NCBI GenBank assembly: GCA_903915655.1
Contig: CAIWTU010000048.1
Span: 1-64,000, forward strand
DNA length: 64,000 nt
Direction of reading: 5' to 3'
Source of the DNA: an uncultured Geobacter sp.
Lineage (GTDB): Bacteria; Desulfobacterota; Desulfuromonadia; Geobacterales; Geobacteraceae
Notes under the pieces: model-generated
Told to the model about the DNA's origin: nothing
Database searches by the model: none
The model's input: only the letters and a program-made list of their open reading frames with translations
Program-made: the position numbers and the translations under genes
In this document: piece after piece, positions 8,885 to 18,771 of the stretch
Position numbering within the stretch: the stretch's first letter is position 1
How the letters are laid out: each line of letters opens with the position of its first letter

Positions 8885-11568
8885 TTGCCGCTCCTCTGCA
8901 AACTTGTCCCATTCAATTCCGACAATAAAATTCTTGCCCGGTTACTCTCCGGAAAATCGCCCAGTCGTATGGCTCTCTGCAATTTCTCGGAAGCCTGTTT
9001 CCTCTCTCCAACAGAATTATAATAGAGTGCCAGATGGTAGAGGACTGTGGGATTATTCGGGAGCAGTTGGGCAGACTTTTCCAAAATATCCCGGGCCTCT
9101 TTCTTTTTACCGTTTTTCAGCAGTGCATATCCCAGGGTATCCATGATCCCGGGATTGCCGGGCTCCTGTTTGTAAGCCACCAGGGCGAGTCTCAATGCCT
9201 CCTGGGGAGTGCCATATCCATCGGCATAGAGATAAGCCAGATTGTTGAGAGCCGGGAGGTAATTTTCAGACTTCTCAAGTGCCAGCCGGTATATCTGGCA
9301 CGCCTCTTTCTTCTGCCCCATCTTTTCGAGAAGCGCCCCCTTGGCAAAATATGCCGTAGCAGAATCAGGATTTTTCTTCAGAGCGTCCTCAAAGGCTTTC
9401 ATGGCGGCAGCACTGTCTTTTTTCCTCTCATAGAGGCTGCCCAGCCTGATGTACGCCTCTGCGGAGCCAGCATCCACCCTGATCCCGTTTTTGACCTCGT
9501 CGATAGCCCGTACCAGGTCATTGCCGCTTTCATAAACGGAGGAGAGGAGTATGTAACCATAGGAGGAATTAGGTTTGAGAACTATAATCCGCCGGGCCTG
9601 TTCCAGTGCCCTGGGCATATCACGCATAAGGAGATAGGTGTTGACCTTGAGCGGTAGTCCACTGTCAGGAGATATTGACTCCAGATCGTCAAAAACCTTA
9701 AGCGCCTCCTTGTATTTATTCTGTCCCAGATAAATACGCCCTTGCATTTCGAGAAGAGCGGAATTCCTCGGTACGGCCTTGATTGCGGCATCAAGAACGG
9801 ACAAAGCCTTCCCCAGCTCCTTCTTCTTAAAATAGTAGCCGGCCATGGCAAGGAAAGCAGCCGGATTCCTTGTCTCCAGGGCACTATTATACGATTTATA
9901 AGCATCCTTCTCCCTCCCCATCAATTCATAGAGGGCCGCCATATTAAGCAGTGCTTTGACATTTACCGGATCTTTTTGCAGTATCGTCCGGAATTCGTTC
10001 AGTGCCTTGTCATGCTCGCCTGACACCAGATAGTACGTCGCCTGGTTAAAGTAGGAGGCAAGAAAAGCCGGATCCGTTACTTTTGCTTTCTGCAGATAGG
10101 TTATGGCCTCCGCACTCTTTTTTTCGGCAAAAGCTACCCCAGCCATATTGTTATACAGAACCGCATCACTTTTATTGCCACTCAGCCCGGCCTTCAGGGT
10201 CGACAAAGCTTTTGCGGGATTTTCCCCGCGCATATAATAGGAGGCAAGAACCAACCTGCTGGCGAGGCTGTCAGGAGCCACCTGGACCGCAGTTTTAAAG
10301 TCCATCTCCGCCTCGGTCTGCTTCCCTTTGCTTAGATGGTATACACCTTTTTTCATGTAGGCATCTATTATCTTCGGATCGATCTCTATTGCCCTGTTCA
10401 GCTCTTTCATCCCCTCATCATACATTCCCTTTGCCATATAGGCACTGCCAAGCAGGCTATGAGCCAGAGCATTGTTGTCGTCAAGCTGTATAACTTTATT
10501 TATTTCAACAATTGAATCATCGACCCGCTTCTGCTGGAGAAGAATCATACCGGAAAGTATTCTGGCCTGATTAAGATTCGGCTTGCTGTCAAGTATGTAA
10601 CGGAACTGACTCAAGGAGCTCTCCAACTCCCCCCTGCTGAAAAAACTGAGCCCCAGAAAATAATAGGCCTCCAGATCAGGTTGAATCTTGATTGAGTTTT
10701 GCAACTCGGTTACAGCAGCGGAGTAATTCTTTTTATGATAGCAAATAATCCCCTTGAGTCTGTACCCTTCAGGGCGCTTCACAAATCTCTTCTGAAGGCT
10801 ATCCGCCAGCTGTTCTGCCTTGTTTAACTCCCCTGCTTGAATATTAATCAAGCCGGCTTTATAGAGTGCCTGAGAATCATCCGGATTAATCTCCGAAATC
10901 TTCCGATATGCGCTCAACGCCTTCCCCTTTGCACCGATTTCGGTTTCCAGGGTTGCCAATATATAGTAAGCCTGTACGTTTTTTGGCTCCATCCCGATGA
11001 TTTCATCCAGAAGAGACCTTGCCTTTTGTTCTCTTCCAGTTGTCGCATAAACTCTAGCCAACTGGAGTTTTGCCGATATTCTCCGTGGATCTGCTCTCAA
11101 GGCCTGCAGTAAATAATCTTCAGCCTCCAGCGGCCTCTTGTTAACAGCATAACTGGTGCCGAGCATCTCAAGGCCGGCAGGGTCAGCAGGTTTGAGGTGC
11201 AGATAGGCAGTGGCTTCCTTGATTGCCATATCAGCTCTATTCGTGGAATTGTAAATCCTTGCAAGACCAAGTTTTATTCCGGCATGGGAGGGATTCTGGC
11301 GGTACAACTTCTGGAATTCCTTTTCCGCCTGCTCAAATTTACCGATAGCAGTATATGCAATTGCCAATTGATACCGGGCATCAAAATAATTCTGGTCCTT
11401 ATCCAGTGCATTTCGCAGATAAACGATGGCGCCGCTCTGATTGCCTTCTCTGATCTGCTTGACACCTTCGGCATAAAGCTCTTCTTTGGTCTTGCTTCCA
11501 CAACCCGTCAGACCAAAGAAAAGAAGCATGATTATGAGTATCTGCTTACACAAGGGCATAGCTAGCAT
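8881..11568 (-). CDS. prsT: PEP-CTERM-system TPR lipoprotein PrsT
   Basis: An 895-residue lipoprotein built almost wholly of tetratricopeptide repeats from residue 27 on. The lipobox is LTGC with the acylated cysteine at 23, after a hydrophobic segment (ILIIMLLFFGL). Length, lipobox and exopolysaccharide context match PrsT, a regular partner of exosortase A loci thought to scaffold the export machinery. Two starts are possible (residue 1 or MPLCKQ at residue 4); the upstream AGGAG fits neither spacing well. It is the first gene of the leftward operon and its promoter must lie in the 510-base gap to typA. Confidence 0.9.
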   Translation of the reverse strand: MLAMPLCKQILIIMLLFFGLTGCGSKTKEELYAEGVKQIREGNQSGAIVYLRNALDKDQNYFDARYQLAIAYTAIGKFEQAEKEFQKLYRQNPSHAGIKLGLARIYNSTNRADMAIKEATAYLHLKPADPAGLEMLGTSYAVNKRPLEAEDYLLQALRADPRRISAKLQLARVYATTGREQKARSLLDEIIGMEPKNVQAYYILATLETEIGAKGKALSAYRKISEINPDDSQALYKAGLINIQAGELNKAEQLADSLQKRFVKRPEGYRLKGIICYHKKNYSAAVTELQNSIKIQPDLEAYYFLGLSFFSRGELESSLSQFRYILDSKPNLNQARILSGMILLQQKRVDDSIVEINKVIQLDDNNALAHSLLGSAYMAKGMYDEGMKELNRAIEIDPKIIDAYMKKGVYHLSKGKQTEAEMDFKTAVQVAPDSLASRLVLASYYMRGENPAKALSTLKAGLSGNKSDAVLYNNMAGVAFAEKKSAEAITYLQKAKVTDPAFLASYFNQATYYLVSGEHDKALNEFRTILQKDPVNVKALLNMAALYELMGREKDAYKSYNSALETRNPAAFLAMAGYYFKKKELGKALSVLDAAIKAVPRNSALLEMQGRIYLGQNKYKEALKVFDDLESISPDSGLPLKVNTYLLMRDMPRALEQARRIIVLKPNSSYGYILLSSVYESGNDLVRAIDEVKNGIRVDAGSAEAYIRLGSLYERKKDSAAAMKAFEDALKKNPDSATAYFAKGALLEKMGQKKEACQIYRLALEKSENYLPALNNLAYLYADGYGTPQEALRLALVAYKQEPGNPGIMDTLGYALLKNGKKKEARDILEKSAQLLPNNPTVLYHLALYYNSVGERKQASEKLQRAIRLGDFPESNRARILLSELNGTSLQRSGK

Positions 11569-12078
11569 ATGAATATCTTATCTCCTGTCATTTTCTCTGG
11601 GCAACATAAGTTGAAACTCTCTCCATCAATAAGAAGAACCTTATCCTCATCTGTTCTCGCTAGTTCTCAATAGAGAGCTAGATTCAGCCCCCAGAGTAAT
11701 AATTATTATCGATTTTGTGATTTTTACAATATTATTTGTTTTTAATCTTATTCTTTCGATAGCTAAACATTTACAAAAAAGAACTGGGACTACGCCAAAT
11801 GGGAACAATCTAAATAGATTTGGAGGTAAATAAGACCATATTCCGGCGTCTGCTGTTCACACCAAATGGACTGTCTCTTTTGATCAAATATTATCTTGTA
11901 ATTAGCAAAAAAATTTGCGACACTGTGGAGTTGATAAGACGAGCCGGCAATAGCTCGTCTTTTATTTTGATCTCTCAGTGGTTCTGATCTGTTTACCCGT
12001 CATCATCTGTCGTTCCGGAAAAGCTGTCAGTCCCATCTAACACATCAATAATTATATGTACTTCCAAGGAGTTTTAAC
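11569..12078. other. Divergent intergenic region between prsT and typA
   Basis: This 510-base gap separates leftward prsT from rightward typA. It is strikingly AT-rich from 11690 to 11780. No credible ORF or clear sigma-54 or sigma-70 promoter was recognised by eye on either strand. It contains one perfect hairpin with a T-rich tail (11937-11967, listed separately). The typA ribosome site (AAGGAG at about 12066) closes the region. Confidence 0.6.
11937..11967 (+). terminator. Orphan intrinsic terminator upstream of typA
   Basis: A perfect 8-bp stem agacgagc/gctcgtct with an 8-base loop is followed by TTATTTT, the form of a rho-independent terminator on the + strand. No gene precedes it on that strand, so it would end either a short RNA from inside the gap or an attenuated typA leader. 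On the other strand the flank is not T-rich. Confidence 0.7.
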
Positions 12079-13881
12079 ATGCAGGAAAGAATCAGAAACA
12101 TTGCAATAATCGCACACGTTGACCACGGCAAGACTACCCTGGTAGATGCCCTGTTGAAACAGTCCGGCATTTTCCGGGAAAATGAAGTTATTACCGAGCG
12201 GGTCATGGACTCAAATGACCTGGAAAAAGAGCGTGGTATAACCATTCTTGCCAAAAACCTTTCAGTTCATCATGGCGAATTCAAGATAAATATCGTGGAT
12301 ACCCCTGGCCATGCCGACTTTGGGGGTGAAGTTGAACGGGTACTCAAGATGGTCGACTCGGTGCTTCTGCTGGTGGATGCACTTGATGGACCGATGCCAC
12401 AAACCCGTTTCGTATTAAAAAAATCACTTGACCTCGGACTGAGGCCAATTGTCGTGATAAACAAAATAGACCGTCCCGGTTCGCGCCCGACTGAAGTTGT
12501 CAACATGGTGTTTGACCTTTTCTGCGAATTGCAGGCGAGCGACGAGCAGCTGGATTTCGCCATAATCTACACAAGCGCAAAAATGGGCTACGCCAAAATT
12601 GACCTCGAAGATGAATCAGACTCCATGGAACCCCTCTTTGAGCTCATCAAAACCAACGTGCACCCCCCGGAGGGAGACTCTTCCGAACCTTTTCAACTTC
12701 TGGTAACCAACATTGACTACAACGATTATATCGGTCGAATCGCCACCGGCAAGATATTCAACGGCAAAGTTACATCTGGGGAAACAGTTGCATTAATCAA
12801 ACGCGATGGTGCAGTCAGCCGCGGAAGAATCTCCAAGCTGTTGGGTTACGAAGGGCTGAAGCAGGTTGAAATCAGCGAAGCCTTTACCGGCGACATTGTA
12901 ACCATCGCCGGTTTTGACGAGGTTGGCATTGGAGAAACCATCGCTTCCGCAGAAAATCCGGTGGCCCTGCCTTATGTATCCATAGACGAACCGACTATCG
13001 CAATGAATTTTATCGTCAACACATCACCCTTTGCCGGTCGCGAAGGGAAGATGGTTACCTCCCGAAACATCCGCGAGAGACTGGACCGGGAGCTCCGCAC
13101 CAATGTATCACTGCGGGTTGAAGATACCGTCAATCCCGACACCTTCAAGGTTTCAGGACGGGGCGAACTGCACCTCTCGATTCTGATAGAAAACATGAGG
13201 CGGGAAAGCTTTGAAATGGCCGTCTCCAAGCCGGAAGTTATCCTCCGGGATATCGACGGTCAAAAGCAGGAACCGATCGAATATCTGGTGGTTGACGTTC
13301 CTTCGGAATTCCAGGGTGCTGTTATCGAAAAGATGGGGCCTCGCAAAGCGGAAATGGTTGCCATGCACCAGTTGGGAGAGATAAATCGACTTGAATTTGT
13401 CATCCCTGCACGAGGCCTGATCGGTTTGCGCGGAGAGATGTTGACCGATACCAAGGGAACCGCCGTTATGACCCATACCTTTCACGGTTATGCACCATAC
13501 AAGGGAGAGATACCCGGACGTAAAAACGGAGTGCTGATGGCCATGGAACAGGGAGAAACAACCGCCTACTCACTGGATGCCCTGCAACCACGCGGAACCC
13601 TGTTTGTTGCTCCCGGTGTCGAGGTGTACGGCGGTATGATTATCGGGCAACACGCCAAAGATAACGATCTCGATGTGAATCCGTGCAGGGGCAAAAAGCT
13701 GACCAACGTCAGGGCATCGGGGTCTGACGACGCCATAAAGCTTACCCCGCCGCGCATCCTTACCCTGGAACAGGCACTGGAATTTATCGACGATGATGAA
13801 CTCGTAGAGGTTACCCCCTCATCCATCCGGTTACGCAAGAAAGAGCTGGATCCAAACAAGCGTAAAAGGGGAAGCCGTTGA
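12079..13881 (+). CDS. typA: Ribosome-associated GTPase TypA/BipA
   Basis: A 600-residue translational GTPase of the elongation-factor superfamily that binds the ribosome and aids 50S assembly and stress or cold adaptation. G1 is AHVDHGKTT (12-20), switch I contains EKERGITI (49-56), G3 is DTPGH (74-78) and G4 is NKID (128-131). The C-terminal TypA-specific region ([17 protein letters not shown] and following) is complete and the length equals the family norm. AAGGAG precedes the ATG by eight bases. It stands alone, with bamD 83 bases downstream in the same direction. Confidence 0.97.
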   Translation: MQERIRNIAIIAHVDHGKTTLVDALLKQSGIFRENEVITERVMDSNDLEKERGITILAKNLSVHHGEFKINIVDTPGHADFGGEVERVLKMVDSVLLLVDALDGPMPQTRFVLKKSLDLGLRPIVVINKIDRPGSRPTEVVNMVFDLFCELQASDEQLDFAIIYTSAKMGYAKIDLEDESDSMEPLFELIKTNVHPPEGDSSEPFQLLVTNIDYNDYIGRIATGKIFNGKVTSGETVALIKRDGAVSRGRISKLLGYEGLKQVEISEAFTGDIVTIAGFDEVGIGETIASAENPVALPYVSIDEPTIAMNFIVNTSPFAGREGKMVTSRNIRERLDRELRTNVSLRVEDTVNPDTFKVSGRGELHLSILIENMRRESFEMAVSKPEVILRDIDGQKQEPIEYLVVDVPSEFQGAVIEKMGPRKAEMVAMHQLGEINRLEFVIPARGLIGLRGEMLTDTKGTAVMTHTFHGYAPYKGEIPGRKNGVLMAMEQGETTAYSLDALQPRGTLFVAPGVEVYGGMIIGQHAKDNDLDVNPCRGKKLTNVRASGSDDAIKLTPPRILTLEQALEFIDDDELVEVTPSSIRLRKKELDPNKRKRGSR

Positions 13882-13964
13882 TAGCGGTTAGTTTTGGATT
13901 GACAAAGATGCTCTGTTCCACTAATTTCCCTTATACATGAATGACTGACGGGAAGGGGTACAAA

Positions 13965-14702
13965 ATGTCGCTTAAATTTATTACTTTTCTTTGCCTGCTG
14001 GTTTTAGTCGCAGGTTGCAGCACCACATCCAACATAAAGAAGGCACCAGAGACATATTTCAAGGAAGGTCAGGATTTTTACGCCAAGGGCAACTACGAAG
14101 AAGCGGTAAACCGCTGGAAAAAAGTGAAGGAAAGTTACTCGTCTCCTCTTCTTACCACGGTAGTTGAATTGAAGATCGCCGATGCCCACTTCAGTAGCAA
14201 GAGTTATATTGAAGCGGCAGCGGAATACGAGAATTTCAGAAAGCTTCATCCTAATAACGAAAAAGCGTCATATGCCCTGTTCAGACTAGGCCTCTGCCAT
14301 TACAACCAGATGACAAGAATCGACACGGACCCGGCTCCGCTCAAAAATGCAACGACCGCCTTCGAGACTTTCCTGAAGGAATACCCCGGCTCCGGGCTTT
14401 CCGGTGATGTCCGCGAAAAGCTCGAGTTATGCAGAACAAGGGAATCCCGTTACGAAATATATGTCGGCAGGTTTTACCTCAGGACAGCGCAGTACATTTC
14501 CGCAATAACCCGACTTACGGGCGCGATTCAAAAGTTCCCCACTTCCCCAGCAAACGACGAAGGACTTCTATACCTCGGGCAGGCCTACATCGAAGTTGGC
14601 GAAAGGACAAAGGCGAAAGAGGCGCTGGAGCGTTTGTTAAAAGAGTACAAATCGAGCAAGCTTGCCGATAAGGCCCGAAAGCTGTTGGCAAAAACCGCTT
14701 AG
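13965..14702 (+). CDS. bamD: Outer-membrane assembly lipoprotein BamD-like
   Basis: A 245-residue lipoprotein with TPR-type helical repeats, matching BamD of the beta-barrel assembly machine on the inner face of the outer membrane. I take the start at MSLKFITF (13965), which has GGAAGGGG seven bases upstream and gives a compact signal peptide with lipobox LVAGC (cysteine 18). Repeats such as YFKEGQDFYAKGNYEEAVNRW and AAAEYENFRKLHPNNEKA are typical of BamD/ComL. Other TPR lipoproteins (YbgF-like) are the main alternative, but order and length favour BamD. Confidence 0.82.
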   Translation: MSLKFITFLCLLVLVAGCSTTSNIKKAPETYFKEGQDFYAKGNYEEAVNRWKKVKESYSSPLLTTVVELKIADAHFSSKSYIEAAAEYENFRKLHPNNEKASYALFRLGLCHYNQMTRIDTDPAPLKNATTAFETFLKEYPGSGLSGDVREKLELCRTRESRYEIYVGRFYLRTAQYISAITRLTGAIQKFPTSPANDEGLLYLGQAYIEVGERTKAKEALERLLKEYKSSKLADKARKLLAKTA

Positions 14703-14892
14703 TCAATAATAAAACTCCCTCTTCTTTGCTTATCTGAACAGATAGGGAAAGATCTCCCTCTCTCTCCGCTTCAAGTTCGGCTGGGACTCTCCCATGAAGG
14801 GCGCCAATCGATATGGTTGCGCCCATGACGATATTATTTCCCTCCATTTTTTTCTTCCTGAATTACCACCGTTTTGCTAGATTAGCTTCGAT

Positions 14893-15015
14893 CCGGGAAC
14901 CCCCGGAGAGAAACTGTAGCGTTTCTCTCCGAAACCACGGATTGCGAACCAAACAGCTGATAGGCGCGACCTAAAGAGGCGCGGTTTTCAGGATAATGCT
15001 CTACAGGGAGGTTGA
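14893..15015 (+). promoter_or_regulatory. Structured 5' leader of the NSS transporter
   Basis: The 313-base gap 14703-15015 has no convincing gene. Its last 120 bases are highly structured: a small ccggg/cccgg hairpin (14893-14906) abuts a perfect 11-bp hairpin, cggagagaaac (14904-14914) with gtttctctccg (14921-14931) around a six-base loop, so the two may compete. A G/C-rich segment with repeated ggcgcg follows, then a purine-rich ribosome site gggaggttga before the ATG at 15016. It could be a metabolite- or ion-responsive leader. I compared it by eye with glycine, TPP, SAM, lysine, c-di-GMP and c-di-AMP consensus features and could not match it. Confidence 0.45.
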
Positions 15016-16374
15016 ATGTCAGAATATTCTTCCAAACAGAAACGCGGACTCTGGACAAGCCGCTTCGGCTTTATCATGGCATCGGCCGGCTCGGCCATCG
15101 GGCTTGGCAACATCTGGAAGTTTCCTTATATTGCGGGGATGCATGGCGGCGGGGCATTCGTACTGTTTTTTATTTTTTGCATAATCACGGTCGGCATCCC
15201 GATCATGATTTCCGAGATGGTAATCGGCCGGCACACTCATAAAGATCCCGTGGGAGCCTTCAAAAAAATCAGGGGAGGGGCATGGGTAATAGTAGGATGG
15301 CTCGGGGTCACTGCCGGTTTCGTGATACTCTCCTATTATTGCGTAGTTGCCGGTTGGGCAGTCGACTACCTCTGGCTTGCACTGCAGGGAACTTTTACTG
15401 CACAGCATGCCCAACAGGTGCCACAGCTTTTCGCAGGGCTCTTATCAAGTGATCTGAGCCAGTTATTATGGCAGGCCTTATTCATGGGAATGACGATACT
15501 CATCGTCATGGGTGGCGTGAGCAGCGGACTGGAACTGGCAAACAAGGTTATGATGCCTATCCTTTTCTTCATCCTGCTTTTCCTTGCCATACGTGGAATC
15601 TTCTCTCCCGGAGGGGAGAAGGCTCTCACATTTCTCTTCTCGCCGCAATGGTCAAAACTCGACCCTCCAGCCATGCTCGAAGCACTGGGGCACGCCTTTT
15701 TCAGCCTGAGCCTCGGCATGGGAGCCATGCTCACCTACGGAAGCTATGCCGATGAAGGGACCAACATACCTAAAGTAGCCATTACCGTCTCAATAATGGA
15801 TACCTGCGTGGCGCTGCTCTCCGGAATTGCCATTTTCTCGATCGTTTTTACTTACGGGATCGAACCCGCAGCAGGTCCCGGTCTGGTGTTCAAGACCCTG
15901 CCAATTCTCTTCAGTCAGATGCCGGGGGGAACTCTGATCGCAATCCTCTTCTTCCTGCTGCTGGTATTCGCAGCCCTTACTTCAAGCATCTCGCTGCTGG
16001 AGGTAGTTGTCGCCTATTACTGCGATGAAAAAAAATGGGGACGGAAGAAGGCTACCCTCTTCATGGGCTTTATCATATTTCTTCTCGGGGTCCCCTCTGC
16101 CTTGTCCAACAATCTGCTGAAAGACGTTCATTTCATCGGAGACCGCAATTTTCTTGATTCGATAGATCTCCTTGCCACCAACTATATACTTCCACTGGGG
16201 GGACTGTTCATTGCCATCTTTACCGGATGGATACTCACGACGCGACTGGCAAAGGGAGAAATCGAAAAAGGAGAAGTCCGCTTCCAGCTTTACCCCGCTT
16301 GGCACTTCCTGATCAAGTATGTCTCGCCGGTTCTGGTCGCACTGGTCTTTCTGAATAAGATCGGTCTGTTCTGA
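15016..16374 (+). CDS. Sodium-dependent transporter, NSS/SNF family
   Basis: A 452-residue inner-membrane symporter of the neurotransmitter:sodium family (LeuT fold) that would import an amino acid or related solute with Na+. The signature GSAIGLGNIWKFPY at 25-38 forms the unwound TM1 ion and substrate site. About eleven to twelve membrane segments run through to the C-terminus. The ribosome site is GGGAGG. It is preceded by a structured leader (14893-15015) and is convergent with xerC, whose stop is five bases beyond its own. The substrate cannot be read from the sequence. Confidence 0.93.
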   Translation: MSEYSSKQKRGLWTSRFGFIMASAGSAIGLGNIWKFPYIAGMHGGGAFVLFFIFCIITVGIPIMISEMVIGRHTHKDPVGAFKKIRGGAWVIVGWLGVTAGFVILSYYCVVAGWAVDYLWLALQGTFTAQHAQQVPQLFAGLLSSDLSQLLWQALFMGMTILIVMGGVSSGLELANKVMMPILFFILLFLAIRGIFSPGGEKALTFLFSPQWSKLDPPAMLEALGHAFFSLSLGMGAMLTYGSYADEGTNIPKVAITVSIMDTCVALLSGIAIFSIVFTYGIEPAAGPGLVFKTLPILFSQMPGGTLIAILFFLLLVFAALTSSISLLEVVVAYYCDEKKWGRKKATLFMGFIIFLLGVPSALSNNLLKDVHFIGDRNFLDSIDLLATNYILPLGGLFIAIFTGWILTTRLAKGEIEKGEVRFQLYPAWHFLIKYVSPVLVALVFLNKIGLF

Positions 16375-16379
16375 CAGCT

Positions 16380-17264
16380 TTATTTTCGCGCCTTGGGATG
16401 GGCCTTGTCGTAGACCTCCATTAAACGGTCAATAGTGACATGGGTATATTTCTGGGTAGTAGACAACGATGCGTGACCAAGCAGTTCCTGGATGGAGCGG
16501 AGGTCGGCGCCACCCTCCAGCATATGGGTGGCAAAGGTGTGCCGCAGGGTGTGGGGGGAGATTTTTTTCATCGCGGCTATTTTCAGAATATACTTGTCAA
16601 CGATGCGGGCCACGCTGCGACTGGTCAGCCGCCCCCCCCTGGCATTAAGAAGCAAAGGAGCAGTACAGGAAGGATGGTTTCTCGCTGCGAGGTAGGCCGC
16701 CAGCGCAGATACTGCCTGACTCCCCAGTGGTACCAGCCGCTCTTTCCCCCCTTTCCCGAGAACCCGCGCCAGGCCATTCTCCAGGTCCACTTCGCCAATA
16801 TTCAATCCGGTCAGTTCGGATACCCTGACGCCGCAGGAATAAAGCGTTTCCAGAATGGCCCGGTCGCGCAGGCTCAACAAATCATCCTCTCGTGGCGCCT
16901 CCACCAAGGAAGTAACCTCGTCAATATTCAGATGAAAGGGAACCTTTTTCTCTTTTTTCGGAGTGCTTACCAGTTCCGCCGGATTTTTCCGCACAACTCC
17001 TTCCCGTAGCAGGTATTTGAAAAACGCTCGGATTGCCGCCAGTTTCCTCCCAATGGAACTTTTCCTGTGGCTCTTATGGAGCAGTGAAAGATAGCGTCTT
17101 ATAGTAAGGTGATTCACGGCATCAACGGCGGCTTCTCTCCCCTGCTCCTGGAGAACAAACTCACGGAACATATCCAGGTCGCTCCGGTATGCGTTCAGAG
17201 TATGCGGAGAGACATTTCTTTCAACAGCCAGATATCCAAAAAAATCTTCCAGCTCTTTTTTCAT
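16380..17264 (-). CDS. xerC: Site-specific tyrosine recombinase XerC
   Basis: A 294-residue tyrosine recombinase with the complete active site: R147 (GVRVSEL), K171, H238 and R241 (HTLRHTF), H264 (LGHASLS) and the nucleophile Y273. The N-terminal SAM-like DNA-binding domain spans about 1-90. The ending VYDKAHPKARK resembles XerC rather than XerD. It would resolve chromosome dimers at dif with a XerD partner encoded elsewhere. No integrated element or att site adjoins it, so it looks like the housekeeping enzyme rather than a phage integrase. Confidence 0.85.
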   Translation of the reverse strand: MKKELEDFFGYLAVERNVSPHTLNAYRSDLDMFREFVLQEQGREAAVDAVNHLTIRRYLSLLHKSHRKSSIGRKLAAIRAFFKYLLREGVVRKNPAELVSTPKKEKKVPFHLNIDEVTSLVEAPREDDLLSLRDRAILETLYSCGVRVSELTGLNIGEVDLENGLARVLGKGGKERLVPLGSQAVSALAAYLAARNHPSCTAPLLLNARGGRLTSRSVARIVDKYILKIAAMKKISPHTLRHTFATHMLEGGADLRSIQELLGHASLSTTQKYTHVTIDRLMEVYDKAHPKARK

Positions 17265-17536
17265 TGGTCATCTTCCGTTTTGATAACTGTCATACAAATT
17301 AAAAACCAGATTGCATTGTATGTCTGCTACTCATCCTTGTCAAAGCAGAAAGCATTGATTACTACTCCAGATACAGTTTTTGATATGGTTGTCAGCTGTC
17401 GATAAAAATAACTGCCGTCACTTCTCGCCGGTTTTGACCGGCGCACCAGGCTTGACCTAATTATTTCTACTATTGCAACGGCTCAGCTCATCATTCTTTT
17501 TTTGACAATCCAGAGGAAATAAGCCAATATTTCTCC

Positions 17537-18664
17537 ATGGAGATGGTAACCATCGAAAAAATTCTTAGCTATGACCGGTCGGGAGTGAAACCGGTCATTG
17601 TCCGCCTGCTCGAACCGCTCGGCGGGATGGGTGCCTACGTCAAGCCGGGGGAACTGGTACTCCTTAAACCCAACATGCTTTCCGCCAAGCCGCCGGAGGC
17701 GGCGGTGACCACTCACCCCGAGGTTCTCCGGGCCGTCATCGAGTTGGTTCAGGAAGCGGGTGGCAAGGCAGTTGTAGGAGACAGTCCCGGTGTCGGGAGG
17801 TTCACCACCGTCGCAGCGAAAAGCGGCATGATGAAAGTGGTCGAGGAAACGGGGGCGCAACTGATTGGATTCCATGATTCGGTCGAAATTTACGGTAGCG
17901 GACTATTCAAACGTTTCGAACTGGCGCGCCCCTATCTGGAGGCTGACAGGATCATAAATCTCCCCAAGCTGAAAACCCATGAAATGATGACCATGACCTG
18001 TGCCGTAAAGAACCTGTTCGGCGCGGTAGTGGGAACTGCCAAGGCCGCCTGGCACCTGAAGGCCGGCGCCGACAGGGAGATGTTCGCCAGGATGCTCCTG
18101 GAAATCTACCTGCTGCGAAAACCGGATCTGAATATTGTCGACGCCATTATTGCGATGGAAGGGAACGGGCCAGGCAGCGGCGACCCCCGCCAGGTCGGAT
18201 TGCTCCTTGCGGGGGTTAACCCTGTTGCCGTTGATGTAATTGCCGGAGAGCTGCTCTCTATTCCGAAAAACCTTCTTTACGTGGAAAGAGCGGCAGGCCG
18301 GCTCGATCTCGAGGGAGCGGATCGCACCGCGATCATAACCAGTGGCCTTCCACCCGAGCAAGCCAGGATCAGCGGATTCCGACTCCCCCACAAATCAGAT
18401 CTGCAGTGGGGTCTCCCTCCCTTCCTGAAAAACCGGCTTCGGCACTACCTTACTCCCCGCCCCTTTGCAGTTATGGAAAAATGCCGGCTCTGCGGTATCT
18501 GTCTGGCAGCCTGTCCACCAGGCGCGATCACCATTACCGAGAGTTCTCTTCACTTTGACCATCGGAAATGTATCGGCTGTTTCTGCTGCAGGGAACTCTG
18601 CCCTTACGCTGCTCTAGACATCAGAGAGGGACCTCTGCTCAGCTTCATAAAGAAATATGTATAA
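17537..18664 (+). CDS. DUF362 protein with C-terminal 2x[4Fe-4S] ferredoxin domain
   Basis: A 375-residue protein. Residues 1-300 form the DUF362 domain (LVLLKPNMLSAKPPEAAVTT, then LPKLKTHEMMTMT), found in iron-sulfur proteins of anaerobes. The C-terminal part has two ferredoxin clusters: cysteines 316, 319, 322 and 326 (CRLCGICLAACP) and 345, 348, 351 and 355 (CIGCFCCRELCP). A role in electron transfer is expected, but the reaction is not known for this family. The start could also be the ATG two codons in. The 270-base upstream gap holds a small CGCCGGT/ACCGGCG hairpin near 17430 and no gene. Confidence 0.88.
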   Translation: MEMVTIEKILSYDRSGVKPVIVRLLEPLGGMGAYVKPGELVLLKPNMLSAKPPEAAVTTHPEVLRAVIELVQEAGGKAVVGDSPGVGRFTTVAAKSGMMKVVEETGAQLIGFHDSVEIYGSGLFKRFELARPYLEADRIINLPKLKTHEMMTMTCAVKNLFGAVVGTAKAAWHLKAGADREMFARMLLEIYLLRKPDLNIVDAIIAMEGNGPGSGDPRQVGLLLAGVNPVAVDVIAGELLSIPKNLLYVERAAGRLDLEGADRTAIITSGLPPEQARISGFRLPHKSDLQWGLPPFLKNRLRHYLTPRPFAVMEKCRLCGICLAACPPGAITITESSLHFDHRKCIGCFCCRELCPYAALDIREGPLLSFIKKYV

Positions 18665-18771
18665 TAGAATAGATACCCTTGACATTTGGAATCGGAGACA
18701 TTATCATCTGAAGGTAAATACAAACCTGCTTTTCTGCAAGATGCCAAACCAATCGAAAGGAGGGCTACCGT

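Noticed and set aside
14515-14847. 110-codon minus-strand frame in the bamD-NSS gap
   Set aside because: Its start has a weak AGGAAG site, but more than half of it is antisense to bamD and the protein resembles nothing; kept out for lack of support.
16380-17264. XerC-like gene as an integrase of a mobile island
   Set aside because: Flanking genes are housekeeping, no att duplication or tRNA adjoins, and the C-terminus fits chromosomal XerC.
17420-17445. Terminator upstream of the DUF362 gene
   Set aside because: The CGCCGGT/ACCGGCG hairpin has no T run on either strand and only a 7-bp stem.
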